Source of the DNA: Sympetrum striolatum
Taxonomy: Eukaryota > Arthropoda > Insecta > Odonata > Libellulidae
Assembly: GCA_947579665.1 (NCBI GenBank)
Contig: CANPUZ010000048.1
Coordinates: 310,001-374,000, forward strand
DNA length: 64,000 nucleotides
Reading direction: 5' to 3'
How positions within the stretch are numbered: position 1 is the first letter of the stretch; every line of letters begins with the position of its first letter. Both the position numbers and the translations under genes were made by a program. The notes beneath the pieces are model-generated. The model had not been told where the DNA came from. It did no database searches and saw only the letters and a list, made by a program, of their open reading frames with translations. Shown piece by piece: positions 42,561-56,221 of the stretch.

Positions 42561-45537
42561 GATATAACTAGATGCTGCAAACACCAAAATGTACAGAACC
42601 TGTACATTTTGCGAGAACGTAATAAACACTTAAACGCTGTCTCTTTTGAGTGTCATTCCTAAGAAGGGAGCTTCTCCAATAGCCTCTGCTGCAGGTTCCT
42701 GTGTAGAATTACGACAGAAGGCTTTTCGATGCTCTCTTATGGGGAAACCATGAATCTCTCTGAAGCGTGGCTCTTCGCTGTATTGAAATGCATGACCTGA
42801 GAAGGAGGCTATTCTTGCAAGAGATTCGCCGGTTGAGAGTGCTTATATATCGGATTACAATTTCCGAGTGCGTTGTCTGATGATTCGAAAGGGCGGAGGA
42901 GGTAACCATGACGACGGAGGGAACAACATCGATAGGAGAAACAAAGGAGGAGCAACGGGTCAAGCGAATGAGAAACACTTGAACTCTGAGTGACGTCATT
43001 GAAAGGAAGTTTGTTGGAAAACAAAAGAACAACGATGGTGGAGATTTAAAAGCCCGAGTAATTGGGTGGGAGGAGAAGTGTTGAAGGGAAGGCGGTGGCC
43101 CTTTAAAGTAAACAAAAGAGTAACGATATTTTAAACTCGATCGAAACAGATGAAGTATGAATATGTTTGCGTTTTCTCTGACGACGTGCATTTAAAGAGA
43201 GCGTGGAAAACAGAAGAATAACGATGAAATGATCGAAATGGAAAACAAATAAATCGAGAAAAGTTCTTATTGTCGTAGATATGACATTGAAGAAGGTACT
43301 TATAGACGAAATATATAAAATTAGTCGTATTAGTTTATAATAAAATAAAAAATGCGGATGTAAATAAATTAAATATTAGTCACTTATTTAAAAAAATGTT
43401 TATGATATAATTATAATGTAAATATATATTTACACATAGATAAATAATAAATAAATATACGATGTTAAATCACAATATGCTATAAATAAATTTTTATTTA
43501 TTATAATGAGCGAATAAATTTTCACAGAGTGAATTAATCATAATATAATTTTTAAATAGAGTTCTTATTGAGTTATTTAAGTGAAGGAAATATAGGATTA
43601 ATAGTGAAAATGTAAGGAATAAAATACACGAGAAAAAACAGAGGAGCTTTATTAATAAGTCTATGTGCCGGATGAAGGGAAACCGATAATTGCCGTATTC
43701 ATGGAATAAATAAATATTTGCTTCGATCGATTTTCAACATTTACGCGCTTAAATTGCAAAATTAAATTTAATGAGGATACAAAAATATCGGAGATGTAAT
43801 ACTGCATTGTGAGGAATTTCAGAATATTTTTTGTTGTGTCCCCAAATAACAAAATAAGATTATTACTGGATGAGTATCGTTGAGGTAATTGTACTGAAAT
43901 AAGAGAAAGCAAAACTGGAATTGAAAGCAAAGAGATGAAAATTTCAAAAGAATGACTTCAGTGAGATCCATTGGAATGCTGTGAGAAAGAGTGGAATTCG
44001 AAGAAATAAATAAATTGGAAAGATCGGTTGAAATAACTTTAAAATGGTTTACATCAATGTGATTGAGTGAACATACGCAAGGAAGGGAGATTACGGTTTC
44101 CGTCATTCGGTACACGCCAAGGTTTTCAAAATAAGGAACACAAAAGAAATTAATTGCTCGTTGGTCCTGAAATACAGGCAATTCAAGATGCACTCGTGTG
44201 AAAGTCGGTTGCGCAAAGTCACATTTAAGAGTTTTTCTCGGAATTAATTCGCAGTAATTATCTTTGGGAGGGTAATGCTCTTAAATCATAACATTTCGTT
44301 CAAGCCCAACAGTAGCAATTAACGAAGAGAATACTTACAGATTATTCTAGAGGAATTTCTTTGGCCTTGGACAGCTTCAGCGAATAAAACAAACCTCACA
44401 AAGACAACAAAAAAAATGCATGATAACAATGAAACAGCGAGATGCGTGATCGTAAGCAAAGAACATCATCATCCCCTCGAACATTAGCTACCAAGCGCTA
44501 GGTGAGGGGTCAACTAGACGGCAGTTTTCTCTAGCACCGAGCCACAATCAAATGAGTGGCAGTAAGGAAAGCACTCTATGAGAGTCTCTTAGTATTACAT
44601 AGGATGAAACCTTTATGGAGCATTACAATTATCTATTTATTTCTTTCATGTTATCTCAGCCAGCAGAAATACTGAGACAAAAGTAAATAATACATACATT
44701 TTCCTCTATTCAGTACCATAAGACCAATGAAAAATATTTTATTTGCCAAGTTAACAAGAACTATTTTGGGGCTCAATCTGCGAAATCTCTTATATTTCTC
44801 TGTTGTAAAATACTAAGAATTAACGAAAACACAGTGGTATATGTCAGTTGCTCAGCATGACAGCTATCTAGAAAACACCTTGTGGATCATTGAGCCCATA
44901 TACCTGCATGATAAAGAACCATTTAAAATGGTAAAATAAATTTGGTTTCATTATTACCATTATCAAATTATATCTAAAATCTGAGCACTTTATTTCAAAA
45001 TCAGGGTGAATCAGTGCATTCATGAAATGCATTTCCCAGAATAATTCCAAATTATGGTGCATTATACTTCAGAATGTTCTTTTATTCTTGGAAACATGGG
45101 ATGTCATATGCCCTGCACAGTATGTTGATGGAATGAAAAACATTGTGATAGCTCATTAAAACTCATTGTAAAGTATTAATTATGAGTGAAATGTTGCTTG
45201 TATACTTGTCTCAATCCTCTTCCTTTTCATCTTTCTTATGGTGCATATTTTCTTGAAATTTCATCTATTTCAGTTTTATCACAATTTTTAAACTAAAGAT
45301 AAAATTTTGGTTCTTAAATATGAATTTGAAAACCAAAGTCTTCACTAAGTGAATCACTTCCTGCCAAAATAATCCTTACTGTGAATGACAGAGATGGGAA
45401 TCTCAAAAATTATTTGACTTTTTACTATCATTTACTGTCAGCAAGATGATCTAAGGATGTGGATATTGTTAAAATGTCAAAAGGGAATCATAAATGATCT
45501 AAAATAAAAACCATGATGGGATCATATTTTCTCTTAT
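42561..45537. other. No gene identified
   Basis: A minus-strand frame of 160 codons at 42709-43191 is long for this AT-rich window, but it matches no domain I know and lies over a CRE (42991-42998) and a GC-richer patch, so I do not call it a gene. 43200-43650 is extremely AT-rich. Minus-strand frames at 43661-44193 lack domains. Confidence 0.4.
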
Positions 45538-45807
45538 TCAGCAAATGTGTGATTGGCATTCAGAAATAATATCATATTTGATTTTTTTTCCTTGATTCAA
45601 TCTCTTCTGTCTGTCGTTACTATTCCTACCTCTGAAAATAAACACAAGGAACAAATGATGCTGATGTCTTTCTTGTATAAGTTTGGCCAAATTGGGGTGA
45701 ATAAATTGATGCTCATTCCACCACTGTAGAGGATCTTTTTTCCTAGGGAGGATATCATCATCTACATATCTCAGGACCTCTAAGCCAAAGCCTACGTTGT
45801 TACCCAA
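45538..45807 (-). pseudogene. hAT transposase C-terminal (dimerisation) fragment
   Basis: The minus-strand frame reads EVLRYVDDDILPRKKDPLQW followed by WNEHQFIHPNLAKLIQ. This is the conserved start of the hATC dimerisation domain (E-x-x-x-Y ... DPL-x-W-W ... P-x-L-A-x-L). Further on, RGRNSNDRQKRLN corresponds to the AGN-I-x-x-x-R-x-x-L region, with a frame change in between. Neither the DDE core nor the BED finger is present nearby. It is a dead fragment of a ZBED-like hAT transposon. Confidence 0.75.
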
Positions 45808-45829
45808 GATATTTTTTGGTTACAGCTAC

Positions 45830-45895
45830 TCGTCTTAAACCAAGTTCGTCGTTAACTAAAGCCGTCATTAACCAAGGTATCACTGTATTAGCTTA
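45830..45895 (-). repeat. Pogo/Tigger-like terminal repeat
   Basis: On the minus strand the sequence starts TACAGTGATACCTTGGTTAA and continues with degenerate pairs of the same words (ttaacgacg, ttggttt). This is the usual look of pogo/Tigger ends, with TA at the border. No partner end was found. Confidence 0.4.
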
Positions 45896-47642
45896 TATTA
45901 TTTTTCCTTGGTATTTAGTTATTTTCCTCGATAGATGCTAGTGCATATAAAAAATGGATAGTATTATCTTCAATAAATAAGTGCGTGTAGCAAACATGCT
46001 TTGATAATGGCTACATAATTGTTTATAGATGTCCTGTAAGTAAGACTATGAAAAGGGTATTTTTAAAGATATTTATTTAAAATTGCATTATTATTATTAG
46101 TTTAATATTATTATATATTAAACCATTTGCTTGCAGTGTGCATTTTACTATGTCTCCGGAAATAACACTCTTTTCATTATGGATTAAGTATTATCTGATC
46201 ATAGTGCTGGGGATCAACCTCTTTGCCCAATTCTTTCACATTCTTCATCTGAATTCTTCCATTGAAAGCAAAGATTGAAATGGTGAACAGATTTGAAACT
46301 GTGCCTTCCAGAAAATTTCAATAACAGCATCAGGGAAGGATTTTGGACAATGATTCATAAAAAAGCACTGTAGATATTCATATTAATTTTATAATAAACT
46401 TTCTAGATAGGTGAATCAGGCTCTTCCCTTTCTTCCCAGTAAGATGCTACAAAAATGTTTCATAACCAACAAGAAAAGTCAAGAAATAATTACATAAAGT
46501 AAGATAAAAAGATTTGTATTATGAAATAAAAGAAGAGATATGTGTTTTAAATTATAAAAAACAGACTACTTTGAATAAAGACGCCCAAAATGCAAAACAA
46601 ATGAAAATTATAGATGCATATACTGAATTAAATCCAAGAAAATAAGGCAAAATGACATTGTTTAAAAAGTAGGGCATCACAAAATATATAAATAATGAAA
46701 CCAATGCCTGGTTTCATGGTGCCAATTCCTAAAAAAAAACACTTCCCCAAATTATACTCCAAAAGGAGGAATTTCCATTGCATTTACTTTCAAGTGATTC
46801 ACTTACCAAAATCTCAAACTAATCAATTAAAATTTTGTAACACACTGGGACTGTTCATCTTTAATCCTGTTAAAATATCTTATGGAGCAGTCTTAAATTC
46901 CTCCTGTATTGTTTTACCTGATTTAACATTTGGTTTTCTTTTTATTTTATAAGCATTGCTTTCTCAATTAAGTCATTCTAATATACCTGAGTATTTAACA
47001 CGATATCTTTCTGCAATTCTTCAGTCTACATTTTCATCCAAATGTTCCAGTCGACTATTTTTTCATTTGAATAATTTTTCAAGACCATCAGATGATCGAG
47101 TAACTATTTTCACTCGAATAATTGTCAGGAATATCAAATAATTTAAATTAATGAAAACAATCGAATAACTCGATAATTTCCACTCGATGGTTCTCATCAC
47201 CAGCTTGAAGTCACATTAGTCCGGGTACAATTTTAAATGCACATTCCTTAGGCTTTGCTTGATGATTTTCTATGACTAGCAAAACCTCTAGTAAGGAAAT
47301 TGAATTTGTCCATTTCCATGGCAGCAAAACGTTACTTACAAAAATGTATCATTTCATTTGTTGCGTAGATCGCCTTAAACATTATTTACCTTCCACTCCT
47401 AAGAAATTCAATTCAAAATTCGCATTCTGTAATATTCTCAGTTTTAAGCAGAAATTTTCTGAGCTGGAATTGGGAAAATCAGTAATGGAATTTGAAATAT
47501 TATCAGTAAATGAAAAAATCACTTTTAGATCCACAGACAGAAAGACAATCCAAAGAGAGAGCAGATCATATGTTACTATTAGAAGAATGGTTATAAGAAG
47601 GTAAACAGGATTTAACAATTCTGAGAAAGAAATTAGTATTGT
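45896..47642. other. No gene seen
   Basis: AT-rich sequence. Frames at 46695-46952 and 47272-47604 (plus) and 47382-47675 (minus) lack recognisable domains. Confidence 0.4.
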
Positions 47643-48597
47643 AAGTGCCGGCATATAAGTCGATCCGGTATACAAGTCGACCCCTAAAATTTGGAGGTGA
47701 ATTTCAGGTTTAAGCCTATGTTTAGCATATAAGTTGACCCAAAAAAATAAGGCAACACCACTTTCCCAGATCTATTTTATGGGAAGAAAAATTACGGAAT
47801 CCATATATGTACGATAGCTTAAGGAATATTTTCCACGTAAGATTAAGACGCTAGAATTGTTTCTTTCAGCTGTCATGTCAACTTCTCGCCTTAAACTATT
47901 ACACGAGTTTCTTTCCTTGCTCTCACTCAGTTTTGCAAACAAAATTGCGTTACAAAACAGTAACACAATGTCTCTAAAAATTATTATAGAAATAATGGAA
48001 ATATAGCGTGGTAATATCAAATCAAGACGCTGCTAAAACAACTTTCATTAACTCCTAGCGCTAAGACATATCATAACGACTATATAAACAAAAACAAACC
48101 ATTGCTTATTGATCTTCATAACATACTTTTGGCCACAATTGTATTTCTTGATGGAATTTGTTTTATATGAAATCTATGTTAATTAGACTTGCCAAAAATT
48201 AGTTTCAGTAAGAAATAATTATTGTAAGTTTGTGTACAGCAAGCGTAAAGCAGGCAATACTTATACTTTGTGTGCATTATGTAGTCTATAAGGCGCCTTT
48301 AATTTCACATTAATTCTAACAACCAAATCTCATGCTATTGTTTTCTCTAACTTAACTTAGTTTTTAATTTAAGTTGTGACATGAAAGTTGCCATTGGTGT
48401 TAAGGCATTGAAATATCTTGTAAAGTCTAAGTTAAAGTTAATTTTGCTTTATTTGACAGAATTAAAGTGACAGAAATTGAACTGTAGGGCAATATGTGTA
48501 CTACACATGGCTACATTAAAATATTGTAGAATACAGTCCCAAAAACCTTGCTGCGTCTTATACGTGGGTGCATTTTATATGTGGATGTTTACAGTAC
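47643..48597 (+). mobile_element. Non-autonomous DNA transposon (family C), copy 2
   Basis: It begins gtgccggcatataagtcga and ends near 48597 with gcgtcttatacgtggg-type sequence that is the inverted counterpart. The inner blocks match 21764-22368 in the opposite orientation, and this copy is longer (about 955 bp). No coding frame is seen. A LINE remnant follows directly. Confidence 0.6.
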
Positions 48598-48885
48598 TCA
48601 GCCGTTTTATCTTACGTCGGTCTTGCAGTTTCTCCCATCCTAGCTCTTTAATTATTTCTGTAACACTGCTTCTCCTCCTATTGTACCTTCCCAGAACAAC
48701 CCTAGCGGCTTTTCTTTGTATGCTCTCTAGCTTTTTAATTAACACTTTCTCCCTGGTATTCTTACTGCATTTCTGTAGGTTTCTTACAGCAAAGGGTCTT
48801 CTTGGCCTTACAAGCTGTAAAATCATAATTAAATCATAAACCTTTTTCTGGCCTAATTTGTTGCTGATATAGCCAAACATGGTAT
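48598..48885 (-). pseudogene. LINE ORF2 3' end fragment
   Basis: The minus-strand frame reads IKKLESIQRKAARVVLGRYN followed by SSVTEIIKELGWEKLQDRRK and IKRLSTVNI. This is the conserved region after the RT domain of jockey/CR1-type LINEs. The preceding part (to 48880) is loosely related. No catalytic motif is left. Confidence 0.75.
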
Positions 48886-50829
48886 GTGTGGATATTCATT
48901 CATTAATGAGATTCTGTTAAGTACATGTACTGTTGAATAATGGTGGTTCAGAAGATATGTACTTTTACATAAAATGTACATATTTTATTCATCGATTAAA
49001 AAAGATGAAATAGAATAATAGAAAAACATAACAATAATAATAATTAAATCATAAAAGAATTTATAAATATTAAAATTGTCAATATTAAGCTTAAGACTCA
49101 CAAGGGGAAACTCACTTTTGACCGAGGATTTTGTTAAAAATTTTTGTGATGATGCAGGAAGTATGGCAATGAAAAAGAGTATAGGCGTTTGTCTAAATGG
49201 GCCTCAGTTTTGTTGCAATAATTAATTGAAAATTGACAATCTGAGTATAGACAACTCTGCATTACACACATGCGCTAGATCAAATCTGTAAGGAATAACC
49301 CGCTGTTTTCAAGTAATTCTCAAATCTTATTTTTTTTTCCTTTTGATATATATTTTCCCTGTTACTCACTGATAGGCATAAGGCAATATTTCCATTATTT
49401 CACCCGATAGAGTAACCTAATTTCAACCAAATGAACTTCGATGATGGAGAGCCTCGCTAAAAGTATGATGAATGAGGGAAATGGTTTCTCGAATCATTCA
49501 ATGTTCGTTGTTACTAATTACATTAGCTATCTTCTAGTACTTGAAACAATAGCATTCACAAGTGCTATTTTTCATTTCACATCTAACCTAAGAATGTAAA
49601 AGGAACTTGTGTTCGACTGATTCAGAATTTCATAACTAAAAGTAGCGGATTACTTCCGGAATTTAATAATAATATCAATCACTAGGTGCTTTATAGTTGT
49701 GTGTCGGATAGTAAACAATCTGCTTGGACTAAAATTTAGTAAACATTAAAAAATTATTTATCCAAAAAGTAATAACTAAACAGTATGTCATCGTTATCAT
49801 ATTTCCGCAACTATTACAAATTAAAACCTCTATACATAAATTGATCTCAAAGAAACCTTTCGGTGAAGAATAAACAAGCTTCCATACGTATTAGGGCGAT
49901 GGTGCAAACACGATGACACTACTTTCCTAACATAAAGCAGATTGTTTGAAATTAAATATCACGGCATGTTCCAGCAATATATTTACTTGACCTTCCTCGC
50001 AGAATCAAAATGGCAAATGTATCACTGATATAGCATTATTCCCACAACATCTTTGAAGAATATAAACTGTTTTGTTTTGTAGAAATATCTTACAAAACTT
50101 ATTGGCTTTTATTCTATGTACAGGTACATGCATGGTACCTTCGGTACTAGTTAACAGCCATGAATCTTTCCAAATTCATAAATGCAAGAATTTTCTGTAG
50201 GGTCCCATACCCCAAATGCATAATCAATATTAGATTAAGATTTAACAAACAAATTATGTACCTTAGCTTGTGGGATTTCTCTTCGTGCCTATCGACTATT
50301 TTCTTGACGAAGCTAAGTTTCCATGTGATCGTCCACAAATATTACAGATGTGGTTACCCATCGTTAATTCACATTAATTACTTAAGTTATTCACAAAGGT
50401 TACTAGTAACTCCTGTGAGGGCATCTTTGATCTCAAATCAATTTCATATTCCAGTTTTGCTGACAAAACAAATTTGTTTTCCCACGGAAGTACTGCGGGC
50501 TATCTTTCGCAATGTTAGCAATAGACTTCTCTCGATACTAGGGTTGCCAGATCCGAAAAAACCGCCTCCTGATCGTGCTGAGATAGCCCAAATCCACCCA
50601 ATGTTCACTTTCCAACGGCATATGGGAAATTCATATAAATATATACAAAAATAAAAATCTAAAGACCTTTATTTTGCAAGTGAGTGCATGAAGTATATTA
50701 ATTTTGGTATATTAAGAATATGAAGAATTAAATAATTTTTCAAAATTATTAGTGGAATTTCATTTCCATGATAAACTTGTTTTTTTTTTACTTTCAGAAA
50801 TAAAATTAATTTTATTACGTACCAACTTC
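48886..50829. other. No gene identified
   Basis: A plus-strand frame of 164 codons at 50160-50654 is the longest here, but it has no domain and its opposite strand has a promoter-like block (ggatctggcaaccctag near 50550). It is left unassigned. Confidence 0.4.
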
Positions 50830-51170
50830 ATCATTGTTGCTGTAATCACTCTATTCATTTGCATCCTCAAGCGACTCCTGAAAGAGTTGAAAATTTTTAT
50901 GGAAGTTTTAATTGAGAAATTATTTAAAATATACTGTGATTGCAAATTAAAAGGATATTTCTTTAATTGATAACTTAATTAACTTTTGCAATTGCTCTTA
51001 AATTCCTTGATTTTAACACTTACGCTTGCATTGTATTTTCTTAAAAAGAAGACCATGACTTTCGTAATGGTAACTTCTTGTAAACACAGAATTCTAGTAT
51101 TTCATACCTCTTAATTTACTTTAAATTTATCATAGTGTCAGTTTTGAAATTTAAAATTAGTGTTGATTGA
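50830..51170 (+). repeat. Direct repeat F, copy 1
   Basis: Aligns with 51620-51960, offset about 785 bp. Shared blocks include ttgct.gtaat..ct.tattc, ggaagttttaatt..gaa, atatactg.gattg, ttttgaaat and aattaacttttgcaat (taataacttttccaat in copy 2). Both copies are AT-rich and without coding capacity. Confidence 0.55.
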
Positions 51171-51619
51171 TAGAGCATAGTAATTTAAATTAAAAATATT
51201 ACAGTTGGCAAACAACCTCCAGAAGGGGATAATTTTATTTTAGCAATAGTTGCCTTTTCTACTCTTTTCTAACGACTAAGTATTAGAACAACTTTTTTTT
51301 CTATCGTTGCAGAATCAATAAACTACATATTAGTTCATTAAAACTACCTGAGAAAATACAGTGGCCTAGAATGCTAATTCCTGCATTAATAACTGGACTT
51401 AAATTGGATGCATCGACTAAACAGGCAATTTTTAAAATTGTCAGAAGTAATAATTCATAGCCTTCAAGATAAAATTTCACCAAGCATGAGGAAGGGTGCG
51501 CTTTAAACCCAAAATTGAACAAGGAGTGAAAAATTCATAGCCAATTATAACTTTCAGACTTTAAATTTCTTAATCACAGTTATTTTTAATCTTGTGGCTA
51601 TACTAATTTAACCTTAATT

Positions 51620-51960
51620 GTTACTGTAATTGCTTTATTCTTTGTAATTCAAATATTCCTGATAGTTGAATGTGTTTTACGAAAGTTTTAATTCTGAATT
51701 TATTTCCAATATACTGAGATTGTAAATCCAAGGCATATTTCTGTGATGTATTACTAAAAGATAATGTAATAACTTTTCCAATAACTGTCAAATTCTACAA
51801 TTTTACTACTTTCACATTAAATATTGTTCAAATGAAAACTATATATTTCATAACAGCTACTTCATGTAAAATCAAAAGTGGAATATTTTATACTTTCTAG
51901 TTTATTTAAAACGTTATTACAGTATGTTTTGAAATATAATATAGGTGTTATGACTGCTTG
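51620..51960 (+). repeat. Direct repeat F, copy 2
   Basis: Second copy of 50830-51170 in the same orientation. It looks like an old tandem duplication of about 785 bp. The sequence between (51171-51619) has no gene. Confidence 0.55.
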
Positions 51961-53269
51961 AAACTATTTAAATTATTTTCTCATCCATGACTAAGGCTCT
52001 GAAAGGATTGAAATCTAATAGAAAAACAGCATTAATATAGTTTTTCTTCAAATTCTTCCAGCCTGCTGATTTGCTCACTGTTGGCTGGATCGCAAGATTT
52101 TTGAAATGCATTAAATATGATATTAAAATAAACTTTTCTTGGAATATCAGTCATTTCATTCCTTCTTGGTAGAAAGGCTACCTTAATGTTACACCTCTTC
52201 CCATTTTGTAATAGATGATTACTATAACTTTAAGAAATTTTTCTAACATGTGTTTTAAGGATTTGTATAAATAGTTCACTCTGCAGCATATAAGGAAACT
52301 TCAAACTAATAGAAAATTAAGAACAAAAAATGATTGCAAAGTGATCTTTCAAACCTGTCTATTTAAAAAATGGCATTCTATGAGTCAATGCCATAACAAT
52401 TGTTGCTGTTGATACAATTGTACAGTTTTAGCCAATCATTGTAATTACATGACCATTTATTATTTCTTTCTATTAAGTATTTAATAAATATATTACAATG
52501 AATGGGTTTGATTTTAGTAAATGCACACAGTGTGGCCTCATGATACATTTTGTGCAGCACAGTAATTTTTACAGGGACAAACATTGAATGCATTCTTAAA
52601 ATAAAAAGATAGGTTCCAGATCTGGGTTAGGGATGAAATTTTAGACAATTTGTAAAGTCTTTAAAATTGAAGATCATAAGAATAAACACAATTCTAATAG
52701 TGAATGTATACTTCAGTCTTTCCATGCATTTATTAGGTACTTCTTATTCCTTCAAGATGTCACTTATCACATTTCTTGATCTTACTCTCTCTTAGGCAAC
52801 ACACACATTACCATTGTATACTACTTGATAAATACTCTGTATTATATTCTTTTATAATTTCTTAACCAGTGTGATAAACCTCTTTTATTCTGAAAATATT
52901 TAGGTAGGTAATACGCAGCAAATTTGTTCATTACAGACCATGGGGCCAGATTTCCATCATTCAACAACACTATACATGTCTCTTTCATTTTTGCTTAGCA
53001 CACAGTCCATCCAATTGTCTCTTTCTCATTCCTATCATCAATTTGCACGAGACAATTTTCTTTTCCATTAAGCGTTGATAAGATGCTCATGTCTGGCTAA
53101 CCATATTAAATCCCTGCTGCTCAGAACAGCTTTGGTCATTTCAGTAATGGTGCCTGTACTGTTAGTAGAATCAGCATTGCATCATTTTGGCCGAATTGCT
53201 ATGTTTCTTTGAATTACCCCAAGTACATTCACAAATTTCTCTACATGACTAGGTCACTTAATCACCAAC
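51961..53269. other. No gene seen
   Basis: AT-rich sequence without supported exons or recognised repeats. Confidence 0.45.
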
Positions 53270-53753
53270 TACAGTAAGCTCCCGTCTATCCAAATCGCAT
53301 TTATCCAAATCACGTTTTATCCTAAATCTGCTTTATCCGAACAAACTTTTCCGAATGTGCCTACCCCACCTCCACCCACCGAATACCATCACGACCCATT
53401 ATTTGTTTGCTCATGACAACTCTTTAATACCCCTGTTCTTTCCCGCTGCCAAATAAGGCGGATTTTTTCTGTAAGAACGCAAAATAGCTTTGTTATTCAG
53501 CATTTAAAAACTTTGAGTTTTCAATCATACTTTGGCGCCTTTTTAACACGTCAACAGAAATTTTTCAGTCAAAAACATGCAGGGTTATTCACAACCATAT
53601 CAATAGCATTCTACGTACGCTCATTTTACGATCATATTTCACAGTATTGACGCAATTCGGGGTGTTTCATGCAGGACTTTGGTTTATCCGAAATTTTCGT
53701 TATCCGAACCAGTCGCCATCCCGATCATTTCCGATAAACAGGAGTTTACCGTG
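53270..53753 (+). mobile_element. Pogo-like MITE, copy A
   Basis: The terminal inverted repeats are TACAGTAAGCTCCCGTCTAT at 53270 and, read inward from the right end, CACGGTAAACTCCTGTTTAT at 53753. Inside both ends, degenerate words of the type tttatccgaa recur, a usual pogo feature. The 484-bp body has no transposase. It matches 12106-12497 in reverse. Confidence 0.75.
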
Positions 53754-54359
53754 TTGAATTATTTTCTTGGAAAAACGTAACTTATTAAATTTCTTACGAT
53801 CTTTTGGGAATACCTGTATCTCTTTTGTATTTTGTTGGAATTGAGTTCTTTTTTCGATTCTGGAGGTAATTGAGTAATACATTAAAGAAAGGTAAATTTA
53901 ATCCATGGTAACCTCAAAATGCTCAAAACGTTTTCTTCCATAAAAAGGCCTACAAAAATGCCATAATCTTAATAATTTGAAAAGATATCTCCAATTTGAA
54001 GAATTATTACTCATCATCATGGATTAAGTTAATGATATTTTACATTCATTCAATAAAAAATGGTCTTTTGTATCATATGTCTTTTTCTGAACATAATACT
54101 TTCATCAGTATGTCTATCTCACTGAGTTTAGGTTGAGGCAAAATGAAGAGTATTGACACTTGAAATACTTATGACGCTGAATATACATGACTGATAATAA
54201 AGGCTAAGTACATGAATACTGAAACCAGGGTATAGATACAGAATTCCCAGTTAATTACGTTAGCAGCTTTCTTGGGCATAGTTTCAGGATAAAACAGCTG
54301 CCTTCAAAATAAGACAATTTGGCACATCGATGGTACTCTCCCATTAAAAATGGTAGTTT

Positions 54360-54519
54360 TCAAATAAGATTTTCAAATAAAAGGGAGGAATATCCTTCTA
54401 GCTGCAAATAGCTGTGATGATATATATGACAAGAGGGGGATGGTGTCTTCTTCCCCAATTCACAGGACAAAACCAGACTCCCCCTTGCACGTCTCTGCTC
54501 CACATCTCTCCTGTACTTC
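54360..54519 (-). CDS. Candidate terminal exon, unidentified
   Basis: On the minus strand a CAG acceptor at 54522-54520 precedes an open stretch to a TGA at 54360-54362. After one leading base it reads KYRRDVEQRRARGSLVLSCE followed by LGKKTPSPS. A second frame from the same acceptor is also open for about 40 codons. I do not recognise either product. It is listed only because the splice context is good and the reading is charged and protein-like. Confidence 0.25.
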
Positions 54520-56221
54520 CTGAAATGTAAAACAAACAAATAAATCTATATCAACAGCTTCTTACAGTGAAGGGGAGTAAAAAGGCTAAGTAAAGATATG
54601 GAATTTTAAAGGGAAAAAAAGACATATTCAAAACCATATCAATGACATCAACTTCTGAATGGTATTTGAAATGGAAAGTGTCATGAACAACTGCTCAAGT
54701 AGGAATAGACTTGAGAAAAGTCAGACAAGACTTGGAATAGAACCTATAGCATCCATTTGCCTGTGGGCAGCTCCAGTTAATAGGACTATCAAGAGAAAAA
54801 AGGTCGAACTTTCTGTTTTAGGAGACTTAATATGCAAGGGCAACACTGCTTTGTTGGATAATAGTTACTTAGCTGTAATACTCCAAAATAATTTATTATA
54901 AAAATCAAGGAAAGACATTTTCCAGCAATGCAGTGGCATAGTTTCAGCACTTGCATAACGATTGAAAAAGTTCTGATAAATCTCTAAATAATAATCCACA
55001 AAACATAGTCTTCCACCAAAATGTCTGTTACAAGTAGATAAGTCCTCATAACAATAAATTGAAGAGTGTAGTTGAAAAAACTGGCACTTTCGTATTCCAT
55101 AATAATTATAATGCATGAGAACAACATTTTACTGTAAGAGAATATTTCTTACCTACTAGCACTTCCTGGTGAGTTAAAACTTCCAGAAGGTCCAGAGGAG
55201 TGAAGTAATGAATCCAACAAACCAAAATGAAGCAATAGGCCGGAAAAAAACAGAAATACTTAAAAATGAAAAACTGCAAGAGTCCTTTACAACAAACACT
55301 GAATACAAAGGAATACAAAAGTAATGAAAACTAGATTCAACAATGAACACAACAAAAAATGTTCATTAAAACTGTGCAGTCATTACTTTAAAAGCAGGAT
55401 TTATATTCATTTCCAAATGAAAAAGAATTGATACTAATGAAGACTTTAAAATATGATACTTGAAAAATAATGCTAACAAAAGGATGCAACATACTACTAA
55501 TTGTAATTTAACTCTATTCTTGTACTTCTTTTTTATCATTTTCTTTTACTAGATTAATATTTTCAGAGGAAAAGACATTGACAAGGTCTTGCTATTGCTT
55601 GTTATCTACAGGCTTAGGGAAAGTTAACCTTCTTTCCTAAAAACCTTCAAAATACTTTTACAGTAGAGGAATTTGTATTAGAAACTGATGCAAAGGGAAC
55701 AGTTATATGAACAAAACAGTAACTTTACTAAATAGGGGACTAAAATAAACTCGACAAAATCCAAAAAAATGACCAAATCCACTGAAATAACTTTCCAGAG
55801 AAGAAATTGTTAACTTGAAAGTTTCTTTCTGATTCTAGTTAGAAGAGATTAGCATGTTCTTAAAGTGAAGCAGAGAAGCAGCAGCAGTAGAGGCTTAAAT
55901 TATGCATTAGGGTTGCTATGGCTGTTAGTAGAGAATGCTGCATTATGAATAAAATAATAGGATGCCCCCTATAACATGCATTTTGAATAACATTAAAAAC
56001 CATACTCACTTAAGGAATTTTTTCCTTCTGGAGATCTTTTACCATGGAATTCCTAAATGTTCTCCCAATACATCTGAAATATGACAACAAGACTAAATCT
56101 TTGTGGGAAGAGAAACATTTAGCAGGATTGAATTAAATATTCCACCTATGTCACTAACTGTTATGCATTTAATAAAAAAAGTAAAGCAAAGCTTAAATAA
56201 AACAAGTAGAACGAGTCTTAC
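54520..56221. other. No gene seen
   Basis: AT-rich. A minus-strand frame at 55106-55318 ends at a good donor (GTAAGA after 55153), but it has no domain and no clear acceptor. Confidence 0.35.

Noticed and set aside
42709..43191. 160-codon minus-strand frame
   Set aside because: Long for the composition, but with no domain, signal peptide or splice context I can support. Kept as unassigned sequence only.
50160..50654. 164-codon plus-strand frame
   Set aside because: No recognisable domain and low-complexity composition. The other strand has a promoter-like block, so coding is doubtful.
50752..50970. Small hydrophobic protein
   Set aside because: The frame is AT-rich and hydrophobic by composition, and the aligned tandem copy at 51.6 kb does not keep it open.
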